This document shows positions 7,655 through 16,045 of a stretch of DNA of 35,104 nt, piece after piece. Positions within the stretch are counted from its first letter, which is position 1. Each line of letters begins with the position of its first letter. Source of the stretch: a virus. Under the pieces are notes generated by a model that was given only the letters and a program-made list of their open reading frames with translations, had not been told where the DNA came from and did not search any database. Location: IMG/VR virus record IMGVR_UViG_3300037540_000380, positions 1 through 35,104 of that record; one strand, written 5' to 3'. Position numbers and translations under genes: made by a program.

Positions 7655-8344
7655 TCACCTCATTTCGACAAGTCTATGTAATTGACAATTGATATGAAAA
7701 AAACGGCGCTCGCCAGGAAGAGAATTCTTCGAGGCTTCATGCATCCATTGAACAATTTCCTTTGGATGAACCACCCAATGCTCTCCGTATCTCGCCGGGG
7801 AGAATGCTATTCTAAATTCTGAAATTGGAAATTTGTAGATAATACTCATTGCCTCCACATAATCCTCTTTCGAGGAAATAACAAACTTTATCCAATCATA
7901 CCGAGGGAGCAAATCTCTCAAATTCATCTGCAAGAGTTCTTCATTAAACTCCACCCCAGAGGAGGAAAGTTTGATGTCCATCACGTATCTGATTTTCGGA
8001 GAAAGGGGAAATACCCCCCGTCTCGGCAGGAGGCGATGGAGACCATTGGTCTCAATCGTAGTGTCATAAGGATTCAAAATCAGAAAATCCCTGAGTGCCT
8101 CTCTTTGCTCAAATGGCTCTCCTCCAGTTATGGTAATCTTTCCCACTCCGAGACTCTTCACCCAATCAAAAATCTCACCTGGACTAGACTCTTCTCCCTT
8201 CTCAAAATCTTGGGCGTATTCAGTATCGCAATAGGAGCATCCTGCCGAGCATCCCTGGAATCTGATGAATGCTGAGGGCTGTCCCTGCCCATCAAATCCA
8301 TTTACTTCTCCATCGATAGAAAGAAAGATTTCGTTAACCTTCAT
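7655..8344 (-). CDS. queE: QueE, 7-carboxy-7-deazaguanine synthase (radical SAM)
   Basis: The iron-sulfur motif CSAGCSYC has C32, C36 and C39 in the CxxxCxxC spacing of radical SAM enzymes, preceded by FIRFQGC typical of QueE. TGGEPFEQ follows near residue 74 as the SAM-binding GGE motif. The 229-aa length fits. QueE converts 6-carboxytetrahydropterin to 7-carboxy-7-deazaguanine. The start lies inside the end of queD (11-bp overlap), so the two are translationally coupled. Together with FolE, QueD, QueC and DpdA it forms a complete preQ0 route. Confidence 0.92.
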   Translation of the reverse strand: MKVNEIFLSIDGEVNGFDGQGQPSAFIRFQGCSAGCSYCDTEYAQDFEKGEESSPGEIFDWVKSLGVGKITITGGEPFEQREALRDFLILNPYDTTIETNGLHRLLPRRGVFPLSPKIRYVMDIKLSSSGVEFNEELLQMNLRDLLPRYDWIKFVISSKEDYVEAMSIIYKFPISEFRIAFSPARYGEHWVVHPKEIVQWMHEASKNSLPGERRFFHINCQLHRLVEMR

Positions 8345-8756
8345 AATAAGCCGCCTTTGCTCCAGGGGTCTCCCAGAATTCCACGCGGAAGACTGGAAAA
8401 TTCCGATCCTTCAGAGCACTGAAAATTGTATGGGCCAAAACCTCCGCTGTTGGATTTATTCCTTTTACAGTATGGCTCGTGAAATCAGCAAAGAAAAATA
8501 CCTCATCTCTTGGTAAGAGCTTACGGAGAGGATCATCTTTACTGAGCAAAAGACGATGGTCAAACAACTCAATAGTCTCCATCATTGCTTCCTTGATATC
8601 CCTGAAGTCCACAACCATTGCCTCAGCATTCAGTTCTTCGCTCTTGATGAAGACGACAATCTTTGCTCGATGACCGTGAACCCTCGCGCAGTTCCCATCA
8701 TAATCAAGCAAACGGTGAGCGTAATCGATTTCAAATTCCTTGCTTACCTCATACAT
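8334..8756 (-). CDS. queD: QueD, 6-carboxytetrahydropterin synthase
   Basis: The 140-aa protein has the zinc histidines H14 (DYAHRLL), H27 and H29 (VHGHR), and the catalytic cysteine C23 (GNCARVHGH) of the QueD/PTPS family. MVVDFRDIK and FDHRLLL match family positions. It turns dihydroneopterin triphosphate, the FolE product, into 6-carboxytetrahydropterin. It lies directly upstream of and overlaps queE. Confidence 0.92.
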   Translation of the reverse strand: MYEVSKEFEIDYAHRLLDYDGNCARVHGHRAKIVVFIKSEELNAEAMVVDFRDIKEAMMETIELFDHRLLLSKDDPLRKLLPRDEVFFFADFTSHTVKGINPTAEVLAHTIFSALKDRNFPVFRVEFWETPGAKAAYYEG

Positions 8757-8766
8757 GGCAACCTCC

Positions 8767-11283
8767 CTAATTCAGATTGATTTTTTTCAGATTATACCAG
8801 TCAGGGCCAGTCTTCGCTGTGATTCCGACTGGCGGATTTTTCGTCCATTTCCAAGGAAGATTCCGAAAGGTTTCATGGATGATTTCAAAAACTCTGTCCC
8901 TCTCCTCTTTTGGGTAATGAAATTCCGCCGAGTCATGAACTTGTTTTATTCCCCTCGCCCTGAGACCTTCTTCCCTCATTCTCCAGTCAGCAACAATGAA
9001 TGACCTGAGAAGATAATGAAAGGCAGTGCTCTGGATAGGGAAATTGATAATCTCATTGCTACTGAGCGGAGCCCTCCTCCTGAACCCGAGGAAAGTTTCC
9101 ACAAATCCATTGGTATTATAGGAGGAAAGTTGCCCTTCCTGCCAATCGATTGTTTGCCAGAACTCATCCCGAAATTCACCCCAAATGTTTTCCACATGGT
9201 CAAGAGTCACATTGAATCCATTCTTGATCAATCCCTTCTGAATAGAAAATGGGTATGCACCATAGAAAATAGGGAATACGAAGCCGTTTTTACCTGCCAT
9301 AGACCTTTCGTGCTCCGTAACCCCTTTTGAGGCCTTCTGGAGCAATTTTGCCGCATAATCGATGTGAAAATCATGGCCAGCAAGGATCATATCTATCATG
9401 ACTGAATCCTGGGTATAATGACATTGAGTAACCACCTCATGTTGGTCGTAATCAATCTCAATCATCTCCCAGCCAGGAAACCTCACCACAAATGCTTTCC
9501 TCAGGACTTTCCCTCTCTCATCCCTCTTCACAATATTCTGGAGATTTGGGTCTCGGCACGAACTTCGATAGGTCTCTGTATAATCCAGGCGGTAGGAGCA
9601 ATGAATCAATCCATCGTCCCAGAGATTAGACATGATATGTCCATCAACAAATGTCCCTTTGAATCTGGAATATTTATCTCTGTCCTGCCAATTCCGAATC
9701 CATTCTTCTTCATTTCTATGTTGAGCCAGATTAGCAACCGTAGTGCTCCATTGCTGGCGGGTCCTTACTCCTCCTGATAATCCGATTACTTCAAAGAGTA
9801 ATTCTCCCACTTGTTGGCGGCTGTTGAGATTCAATTCAGCATCTCTCTCCTTTTTCCATTTCTCAGCCCACTCATGTTCGAGTAACCATTCCTCGATTTC
9901 ATCTTTTTTCTTTTCAAATTCGTCCCCTATCTCATTCGCTAAATCCACGTCAACTTTCACTCCTTCTGCCTCCACCATAGCAAGACCGAGCGAACCCTTT
10001 TCCATAATCTCGGAGTAGGCGTAGTCGAAGTTTGGGTATTTCTCCTTCTCCTGCTCTTCATAGAGCATGAGCCCAAATCTGGAGTCATGACAACTATAAG
10101 GAAATAGCATATCATCTGGACATCTTCTCATATCCTTTTTGAAAGGTTTGATGCCTTCGTCATACTTACTTCCCCAGCGAGTGAATACTTGGAAATCCAA
10201 TGCCGTCGTATCTTTCGGTTCTCGCAACATATGTTGCCGAATCTGAGTGCAATCAAGTCGTCCCTGTGGCTCGATTCCCATGAACCATGACCAGTGGAGT
10301 TCATGAGTAATGTTATGGGCCGCCTTCCTGGTATTCGGATTCTCCAGAGCCTTTTTCCAAAGTCCACTAATGATTCTTCTTTGATGTCCATCCCAAAATC
10401 CTTGTTTCCAGGGAATGCAAAAAACTGTAATTCTCTCACCCGGGTCCCGAAAGGCCACGCTCCAGCAAAGAACCTCGCTGTCATTGTTATAAGGTCGGAG
10501 AGGATAATTCTCATAGTCAAAGAAAAAGTCCCTTGTCTGTAGTTTCTTGAGAAGGGACTTTGCTTCTTCAAAATCAATGACGGTATGGACATTCTCCATA
10601 TCCCAAAGATTTATCATCTCCTTTGCTTCTGGAAAATCTCCATCTCTCTTCCTCTCGTAAATCTTCCTGATTTCTTTCCAATCATTGCGGAAAACCCATT
10701 CGTACTTTGATTTCCCTCTTCCTCCATGAAGAATAGCCGCAGGATGATTCGAGCAGTAGACCCACGAGTTTTGATGAACCAACGGAATGAGGAGGCTTTG
10801 ATATTGAGCAACAGCAACCGTCCCAAAATTAGAAAGGGAGGCTTGAATCGCCTCCTTTCCGAGAGCAACAATCAACCAGGGATTCGCTTTCTGGACATCT
10901 TTCTGGAATAAATGATGACAGCATCTAACCTCAGTCGTCCAAGAATCCTTGCTTATTTGTGGCCAACATCTAAAAGCATTCTGAACATGGAAGTCAACAT
11001 CAAACTCAAATCCATTATCCTCCACAACCCCTCGAACTTGATCTCCTGCCATCCCAATAAATTGCCGGCCATCTCTGTCCTCATTCCTCCCTGGACTTTG
11101 GCCGGCAATGAAAATCCCCAATCTCCCCACTCCGCTCATCTTCATTTTTGGAGAGTTGACTTCTCGATATAGTCCGCACTTTTCGCAATCCCAATTAGCA
11201 GACTGATTCTGTTTCCTGGTTGTTTTTCCTTTCTTTTTAGGCCCACCCTCTTTATTCTTCTCTACCGGCCAAAAGAAACCCAT
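8767..11283 (-). CDS. Fusion of Fe-S uracil-DNA glycosylase and family A DNA polymerase
   Basis: Residues 30-200 match family 4/5 uracil-DNA glycosylases: C33/C36 (CEKCGLY), GQSPGRNEDRDGR as the active-site loop, C106 and C121 as further cluster ligands, and the NHPAAIL motif. A 3'-5' exonuclease domain begins with FFFDYEN (DxE). The C-terminal polymerase has motif A EIDYDQHEV, motif B RSMAGKNGFVFPIFYG and motif C KQVHDSAEF. At 838 aa it is the replicative polymerase. The N-terminal module may detect or remove uracil during synthesis. The SD AGGAGCAAAAG precedes the ATG, and clamp and clamp loader are neighbours. Confidence 0.93.
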   Translation of the reverse strand: MGFFWPVEKNKEGGPKKKGKTTRKQNQSANWDCEKCGLYREVNSPKMKMSGVGRLGIFIAGQSPGRNEDRDGRQFIGMAGDQVRGVVEDNGFEFDVDFHVQNAFRCWPQISKDSWTTEVRCCHHLFQKDVQKANPWLIVALGKEAIQASLSNFGTVAVAQYQSLLIPLVHQNSWVYCSNHPAAILHGGRGKSKYEWVFRNDWKEIRKIYERKRDGDFPEAKEMINLWDMENVHTVIDFEEAKSLLKKLQTRDFFFDYENYPLRPYNNDSEVLCWSVAFRDPGERITVFCIPWKQGFWDGHQRRIISGLWKKALENPNTRKAAHNITHELHWSWFMGIEPQGRLDCTQIRQHMLREPKDTTALDFQVFTRWGSKYDEGIKPFKKDMRRCPDDMLFPYSCHDSRFGLMLYEEQEKEKYPNFDYAYSEIMEKGSLGLAMVEAEGVKVDVDLANEIGDEFEKKKDEIEEWLLEHEWAEKWKKERDAELNLNSRQQVGELLFEVIGLSGGVRTRQQWSTTVANLAQHRNEEEWIRNWQDRDKYSRFKGTFVDGHIMSNLWDDGLIHCSYRLDYTETYRSSCRDPNLQNIVKRDERGKVLRKAFVVRFPGWEMIEIDYDQHEVVTQCHYTQDSVMIDMILAGHDFHIDYAAKLLQKASKGVTEHERSMAGKNGFVFPIFYGAYPFSIQKGLIKNGFNVTLDHVENIWGEFRDEFWQTIDWQEGQLSSYNTNGFVETFLGFRRRAPLSSNEIINFPIQSTAFHYLLRSFIVADWRMREEGLRARGIKQVHDSAEFHYPKEERDRVFEIIHETFRNLPWKWTKNPPVGITAKTGPDWYNLKKINLN

Positions 11284-11292
11284 CTTTTGCTC

Positions 11293-12327
11293 CTATCCCT
11301 GGACAACTTGGATTAAATGCTTGCAGCTTCCGCTCTCGAAATAGACTGGGTCAGTATCACCCTTGTATCCTACTCTCGCTGCCCTGGAGCAAACCTCCGA
11401 GAAATACACAGGGTCAACCTTAAATGTCACTGGTTTCAATCTCCTGTGCATTCTGACATCATATCCTTCCTCAATTTCCCATCCCTGAGAAGTAGATTTG
11501 CAGCCAACTCTTCCATCTCCAAGGCTGACAATTACCTCTCGGTCCACTTCTTTCATTAGTACAATCTTCGCCCTTTCCATTGCAATCCCAACTGCTTCAG
11601 GGAGATCAATCATCCCTCGGTAATCATCGAAAAATGGAAGCACTTTTTTCACGATCGGCTCTCCATCAATCAACTGAGAGAAGATTCTGAAATCTCCAAA
11701 ATTGAAAAGCAATCCTGCTCCCTCCTCAGATACTGGACTATGGACGGTGACTCCCTTCAAGGCTCTATCCTTTACCCCAGCCAAAACCTCGGCAGAAATG
11801 CGAGGAAGGACAGCTGTGAATGGAATCTCTTCCTCCAATTCATAAAGACTAATCCTGAAGTTATCTGCTCCGACAACATACTTTCCATCCACCTGAACCC
11901 CTCTCAAAATAGGATTCGCTTCTCTCTGAGCTGCGGCGAATTTGACTTCATGAATAGCCTGGAGAAAATCCTTTGGTAATTCCTTGAATTTTGGCCTTCC
12001 CCACATTTTCAAATCAGGGAAATCAGCAAGGTCTTTGTATGCGGCCCTTCCTTTGATTGCGTCACCACTCTTGAAGGTCAATGCTTCGTCCACTACTTTG
12101 AATTCCACATCCTGTCCCTTGAAACTATTGAGTAGCGTCTGAAATTGTCTAGCAGATATCAATCCATCAAATCCTGAATCCAGCTTGGTAGAGACAGCAA
12201 CAAATCCATCAAATCCAGTCATGGTATCATTTCTGAAGCAGAGGAAGGTAAACGACTGAACAATATCCCGAGTCGCTACTGCTGGAGTTACCAATTTTAG
12301 TGCTGAGATAATATCTTTCTTTTTCAT
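11293..12327 (-). CDS. dnaN: DNA polymerase sliding clamp (DnaN-like)
   Basis: The 344-aa protein shows the repeated beta-rich pattern of three-domain DnaN clamps: MKKKDIISALKLVTPAV at the start, then GFDGFVAVSTKLD and ISARQFQTLLNS, and a second domain with VDGKYVVGADNFRISLYEL. The length is slightly below bacterial DnaN (366 aa). It encircles DNA and tethers the polymerase encoded just downstream, loaded by the AAA+ protein at 6692-7651. The ATG overlaps the preceding stop, with AAAGGAGGAATC upstream. A DnaN-type clamp, rather than a gp45/PCNA type, is notable for a phage. Confidence 0.82.
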   Translation of the reverse strand: MKKKDIISALKLVTPAVATRDIVQSFTFLCFRNDTMTGFDGFVAVSTKLDSGFDGLISARQFQTLLNSFKGQDVEFKVVDEALTFKSGDAIKGRAAYKDLADFPDLKMWGRPKFKELPKDFLQAIHEVKFAAAQREANPILRGVQVDGKYVVGADNFRISLYELEEEIPFTAVLPRISAEVLAGVKDRALKGVTVHSPVSEEGAGLLFNFGDFRIFSQLIDGEPIVKKVLPFFDDYRGMIDLPEAVGIAMERAKIVLMKEVDREVIVSLGDGRVGCKSTSQGWEIEEGYDVRMHRRLKPVTFKVDPVYFSEVCSRAARVGYKGDTDPVYFESGSCKHLIQVVQG

Positions 12328-12947
12328 GATTCCTCCTTTCTTGCATGTCTTATAAATAAGAAGTTCTCGATATCTTCAAGAATGCTCCGGCTTCCAAAAA
12401 ATCCCTCTACCTTCTCCTCTTTTCCAAATTTTCTAAAAGTCCCAAGTATCCTTTTTGTATCTCCAGTACCACGACTTTCTCCCTGATAAAAGACAATTTT
12501 TCCAAGGTTGCTCTCATCAGTTTGGATATGAAGAGATAAATCAGGAATAGTCTCAGGAGGAATGACTGCCATATCAACAGGCTCTCCTTCCTGACTCAAA
12601 TTCACAAAAGCAAATATCTTATCTTTTGTATGTTCCCTGAATCGAGAAATTGATGCTGGAAAGTCTTTAATTTTCGGGTCCCACCAAACCCATGAACCAT
12701 CAAATCTGAAAAGGATTTCCACTTGCCCAAGAGCGTGAGCAAGAAAAGTCCTGACTTCACCTTTCATTCCTGACTTTATGTCAAAGATTTCTGATTTCGG
12801 AGAGAGGTGATAAGTTGTTTCTCCCACTTTCAAAATAAATTCAAGTTTACCTTCTCCTTCGGCGAGGAGAGCGCGGGACACTATTAGAATTTTCCTCAGA
12901 AACGTCTCCCTGTCCTTTTCCCACTTTGTCCGGCTTTTCCGTGTCAT
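12324..12947 (-). CDS. Hypothetical protein, 207 aa
   Basis: The start is ATG 12947 (MTRKSRTKWEKDRETF), with GAGGAG 7 nt upstream; a TTG 15 nt earlier would overlap this SD. The N-terminus is basic. The rest is beta-rich with aromatic residues (FDGSWVWWDPKIKDF). No family recognised. It is coupled to the sliding-clamp gene (ATGA-type overlap) and overlaps the 12847 gene by 101 bp. A role near the clamp is only positional inference. Confidence 0.7.
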   Translation of the reverse strand: MTRKSRTKWEKDRETFLRKILIVSRALLAEGEGKLEFILKVGETTYHLSPKSEIFDIKSGMKGEVRTFLAHALGQVEILFRFDGSWVWWDPKIKDFPASISRFREHTKDKIFAFVNLSQEGEPVDMAVIPPETIPDLSLHIQTDESNLGKIVFYQGESRGTGDTKRILGTFRKFGKEEKVEGFFGSRSILEDIENFLFIRHARKEES

Positions 12948-13086
12948 AAATATACTCCTCAAAAGTCAATTTTGCTGGGGTAGCAGTGATATGATAATAC
13001 GAAAGCAATCTCTCTGCCTTTCCAACTTTATCCAGAGACTCCTTCTGAGAGATTTCCGCAAGCCAGGTAGCAATGTAGATTTTCAT
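12847..13086 (-). CDS. Small phage protein, 79 aa, next to DpdA, basic tail
   Basis: The protein starts MKIYIATWLAEISQKESLDK and contains AERLLSYYHI. From memory, short proteins beginning MKIY(L/I)A with an RLLSY segment are common beside phage deazaguanine genes, but I cannot verify this. The ATG overlaps the dpdA stop (ATGA). The C-terminus is Ser/Arg-rich (NSVPRSPRRRRR) and is encoded where it overlaps the next gene out of frame. Confidence 0.65.
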   Translation of the reverse strand: MKIYIATWLAEISQKESLDKVGKAERLLSYYHITATPAKLTFEEYIYDTEKPDKVGKGQGDVSEENSNSVPRSPRRRRR

Positions 13087-14006
13087 AAGTCAAAAAATCT
13101 CCCTTTCTGCTTAATCTTCGCCTTGAAAGGTTCATCAACATGATTCTTCTCGAAATCTGAGAAGAAGGTGATGTTCAGAATATCTCTCTTTTTGTACTCC
13201 TCAGACAGTTCTTCGTAGGTCACACCCTTCTGCTCAAAATATTCAAGAATCTGTCTTTGGGCGTGTTTGGGAAAGGAGGTGAAGTGCTGATAATCTGCGT
13301 CAATCTTCCTACTCTGACTTGACACTTCAACTTTGAGAGGAGGGTGATTGTAGGAGCGCTCACCATCAATAATATTCGGAACAAGGACGGAGCCGAATCT
13401 GCTGGTGAGCACCCAGGAAGTAGAATCCACACTATACCAGGGATATCTCAAAATCAGTTTGATGGATGTCATCCCGAATCCATGAATTGCAACAAGAGGC
13501 CATCCCTCCTCATCAGTGAGATAATCCGTGAAGAGATAATCCAACCAGCGAATTAAGTCAGCACTGGAGACTGGAACCATCCCTCCAAGAGCAATGAATT
13601 CGTATCCATCTTGCAGATACCTAAGAAGGTATTTGATGTCCGAGCCATAATGAAATGTCGGCAAAGGCTTCAATCCCTTCTCCTCCATATATTTCTGATT
13701 TCTGAAAGTCTCCTCTGGATTCCCAATTACATCAAGAGAAGCGTATATCTCCAGCTCATCCATCCATTCATAAATGAACGCGATGTATTCATCTATGTTG
13801 ATTGTGACTCCTTTGGTGAAGGCGCTGAAGGCTCCCGAGTCAAGAAAAATCTTCTTCTTCCTTCTTTCGTCAGTCATAAATCCCCTCACATCTGATTTGT
13901 TTATAAGTATCCGATAATAGGACTCGAGAGGATTCACCCCTCGCTCCTCAGTCAATTCTGAATGGAGGTAAAGTAGCTGAATCAAATCAGCCATGAAGAC
14001 TCTCAT
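13083..14006 (-). CDS. dpdA: DpdA-like deazaguanine DNA transglycosylase
   Basis: The 307-aa protein has a TGT-type (beta/alpha)8 pattern: KKIFLDSGAFSAFTKG with D56 as the likely base-binding aspartate, EIYASLDVIGNPEET, and EFIALGGMVPVS. This is the layout of phage DpdA proteins, which exchange guanine in DNA for a 7-deazaguanine. It lacks the zinc site and full length of tRNA-acting TGT. FolE immediately upstream and QueC, QueD and QueE in the same region supply the substrate. The ATG follows the folE stop directly; a second ATG at 13991 is possible. DpdA specificity is inferred from context and motifs. Confidence 0.85.
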   Translation of the reverse strand: MRVFMADLIQLLYLHSELTEERGVNPLESYYRILINKSDVRGFMTDERRKKKIFLDSGAFSAFTKGVTINIDEYIAFIYEWMDELEIYASLDVIGNPEETFRNQKYMEEKGLKPLPTFHYGSDIKYLLRYLQDGYEFIALGGMVPVSSADLIRWLDYLFTDYLTDEEGWPLVAIHGFGMTSIKLILRYPWYSVDSTSWVLTSRFGSVLVPNIIDGERSYNHPPLKVEVSSQSRKIDADYQHFTSFPKHAQRQILEYFEQKGVTYEELSEEYKKRDILNITFFSDFEKNHVDEPFKAKIKQKGRFFDL

Positions 14007-14591
14007 TCATATATCCGATCTCATGTTGATAATGGAGAGAAACTCATTCCTCACTTCTGGCTTTTCCCGCATCACCCCAAGCATGCAACTTGTGACAGTA
14101 ATCGAGCCTGGCTTTTGAATCCCTCTCGCCACCATACAAAAATGCTCTGCCTCGATGACTACCCCGACTCCGAGGGCTTCAAGAGTTGTTTCAATCTGTT
14201 TGGCAATCTCTCGAGTCAATTTCTCCTGAATCTGGAGTCTCCGAGCAAATGCTTCTACTACCCGGGCCAATTTGGAGAGTCCCGTGATTCTTCCCTTGTC
14301 AGGTATGTAACCAACATGGGCTTTCCCGTAAAATGGCACCAAATGATGAGCGCAAGTGCTGTAAAGAGGGATATCCTTTACGATAATCATCTCATCACAT
14401 TCGTCATCGAAAGTAGTGTTGAGAATTTCGGCAGGGTCCTCTTGATATCCGGCGCAAAAGAATTCCGCCCATGCTCGGGCGAATCTCTGAGGAGTATCCT
14501 TCAAATGTTGGTCGGTCAAATCTATTCCCAACCCCTCCAGAAATAAAGTCCCAGCAGTGGTCAATTTTTCGATATCACATTCACATTTCAT
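14007..14591 (-). CDS. folE: GTP cyclohydrolase I (FolE)
   Basis: The 194-aa protein carries the FolE zinc ligands C80 and H83 ([10 protein letters not shown]) and C152 (EHFCMVARG), plus [19 protein letters not shown], a hallmark of the enzyme. It opens GTP to dihydroneopterin triphosphate, the first step toward preQ0. Length and motifs match bacterial FolE. The SD AGGAGAAGAA precedes the ATG. It sits between the 14601 gene and dpdA in the deazaguanine cluster. Confidence 0.95.
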   Translation of the reverse strand: MKCECDIEKLTTAGTLFLEGLGIDLTDQHLKDTPQRFARAWAEFFCAGYQEDPAEILNTTFDDECDEMIIVKDIPLYSTCAHHLVPFYGKAHVGYIPDKGRITGLSKLARVVEAFARRLQIQEKLTREIAKQIETTLEALGVGVVIEAEHFCMVARGIQKPGSITVTSCMLGVMREKPEVRNEFLSIINMRSDI

Positions 14592-14600
14592 TTCTTCTCC

Positions 14601-15113
14601 TCACAGATCAAATGAATACATCTTCAGACTTGGCAATTTGGTAATGTAATAGACTTGGATTCCAGCCATCTTGAACATATAGAAATACGGAACAGACATG
14701 ACAGGAGAAGAATTCCAATAGAGAGCCGCTCGGTATCCCCTGGAATCCATCTCCTCTTTGATGAGCCGACCGAGTTCTTGAAATTGCTCCTCGGTCAGAG
14801 ATGAAGGGTGGATATCGTAGAAGGGTTTCTTCACGTCCCAAAAATGCATGCCATAGAGATCAGAGAGAATCCCATACTCAAGATTGTATGCTTCGGCCCA
14901 TTCGTAGAATCGAATATTCTGCCGGCTCAAATAGAAATTCCGAGGGACTGCTTCATCCCCTTCTGATCCTTTGGTCTTGGAACATCTTGTGCAAGGAAGC
15001 ACAATCTTCTCAGCAAGGAGTCTCCTCACCTCCTCAGGGTCGGAAACATAGATTATTCCCTCCCTCTGGAGATCTTCTCTCCAGGTTTCTCCTCTCACTC
15101 TTGGTTTTTCCAT
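14601..15113 (-). CDS. DUF6884-like protein in the deazaguanine cluster
   Basis: The 170-aa protein has LPCTRCSKTKG near residue 40, then SRQNIRFYEWAEAYNLEYGI, LSDLYGMHF, and a YDIHPSSL segment. The order 'Cys-rich loop, helix, ILS..YG, YD' resembles DUF6884 and more distantly the domain found in archaeosine synthase-type proteins. A link to base modification is therefore plausible: the window has QueC without a visible amidotransferase partner. The start is ATG 15113 with GGAGGG upstream. An ACATnnnTATAATA promoter lies just before it. Function not established. Confidence 0.65.
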   Translation of the reverse strand: MEKPRVRGETWREDLQREGIIYVSDPEEVRRLLAEKIVLPCTRCSKTKGSEGDEAVPRNFYLSRQNIRFYEWAEAYNLEYGILSDLYGMHFWDVKKPFYDIHPSSLTEEQFQELGRLIKEEMDSRGYRAALYWNSSPVMSVPYFYMFKMAGIQVYYITKLPSLKMYSFDL

Positions 15114-15129
15114 CAAATCCCTCCATCCC

Positions 15130-15143
15130 TATTATAAGGATGT
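15130..15143 (-). promoter_or_regulatory. Putative phage promoter, ACATnnnTATAATA type
   Basis: ACATCCTTATAATA on the minus strand, in the 40-bp gap between queC and the 14601 gene. The predicted leader is only about 10 nt. A TTGAAA lies 20 bp upstream of the -10, longer than usual. Confidence 0.6.
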
Positions 15144-15153
15144 GGAGGAAATT

Positions 15154-15822
15154 CTATTTCAACAGGGGATCAGAAATCCCCGCCTCATCAAATCCCTTTG
15201 CTCTCAGGTCGCATGCTGGGCAGTTTCTACAAGGAGGTCTCATCCCTTCGTAACAAGTCTGAGTATGCTCATACCAATCCAACTTCCCCAATTGGCCCAT
15301 CATTTTCACAGTCAGTGCTTTCGAGAGATGCATGAGAGGAGTATGGATATCAATCCGATAATCCAAACATCTGAAGAGAGCCAATTCAACAGCATCAAGC
15401 GATTCCCTTCTGCAATCTGGATATCCAGAGTAATCAGTCTCACACATTCCTCCCACAAGATCGTTGATTCTCATATTGAAAGCATAAGCAGCGGCAAGCC
15501 CGAGAAGAATGTAATTCCTCCCTGGAACAAAAGAAGCAGGAAGGTCCTTGTTCCCTCTATGGCGGATGGAGATATTCTCATGTTTTGTAAGAAGAGCACT
15601 ATCTCCTATCTGAGAGAATGCTTGAATGTCGAGAGTTTCGTGATCCCTCGCTCCTGCTAGACGGGAAAGTTTCTTCGCAAAAACCAGCTCATCCAGATGT
15701 CGCTGACCATAATTGAAAGAAAGAGTGAAGACCCCTCCGAATCTATTTGCAGCCCAAGCAAGACAAGTAGCGGAATCCTGGCCTCCACTCAAAAGAACCA
15801 AGCAATTTTTATCTTTGCTCAT
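15154..15822 (-). CDS. queC: QueC, 7-cyano-7-deazaguanine (preQ0) synthase
   Basis: The 222-aa protein has the PP-loop LLSGGQDSATC at residues 10-20, FNYGQRH, the GGMCETDYSGYPDCR segment and the zinc cluster CRNCPACDLRAKGF near residues 195-208. QueC converts 7-carboxy-7-deazaguanine to preQ0 with ATP and ammonia. The start is ATG 15822 with AAGGAGG upstream; a longer reading to 15933 would run through the previous gene. There is no fused glutamine amidotransferase (Gat) domain, unlike Gat-QueC of phages that make deoxyarchaeosine, which favours preQ0 or a derivative as the inserted base. Confidence 0.95.
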   Translation of the reverse strand: MSKDKNCLVLLSGGQDSATCLAWAANRFGGVFTLSFNYGQRHLDELVFAKKLSRLAGARDHETLDIQAFSQIGDSALLTKHENISIRHRGNKDLPASFVPGRNYILLGLAAAYAFNMRINDLVGGMCETDYSGYPDCRRESLDAVELALFRCLDYRIDIHTPLMHLSKALTVKMMGQLGKLDWYEHTQTCYEGMRPPCRNCPACDLRAKGFDEAGISDPLLK

Positions 15823-16045
15823 AGCATTCCTCCTTCGCCAAATGTAGATAAAATAGAAAATCCGCCAAGACTGCTCGGTATTGCTCCAGGGAAACTCCCT
15901 CGCAATCTTCGACCTCGGCAACCCCATGCTCATACTCTTGGACTACCTCTACTGCTATTTCGCAGACTGACTTAAAATAAGGCGAGCAATCATCTGGGAA
16001 ATCATTCGCTATTTCCTCCCTCATCTTTGTCGCCACTGGATACAT
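15809..16045 (-). CDS. Hypothetical acidic protein, 78 aa
   Basis: The start is ATG 16045 (MYPVATKMREEIANDF) with GGGAGG upstream. The protein is acidic and helical (EIAVEVVQEYEHGVAEVEDC) and carries four cysteines. It overlaps the methyltransferase by 37 bp and queC by 14 bp, so all three are one translationally coupled unit. No family recognised. Confidence 0.65.
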   Translation of the reverse strand: MYPVATKMREEIANDFPDDCSPYFKSVCEIAVEVVQEYEHGVAEVEDCEGVSLEQYRAVLADFLFYLHLAKEECYEQR

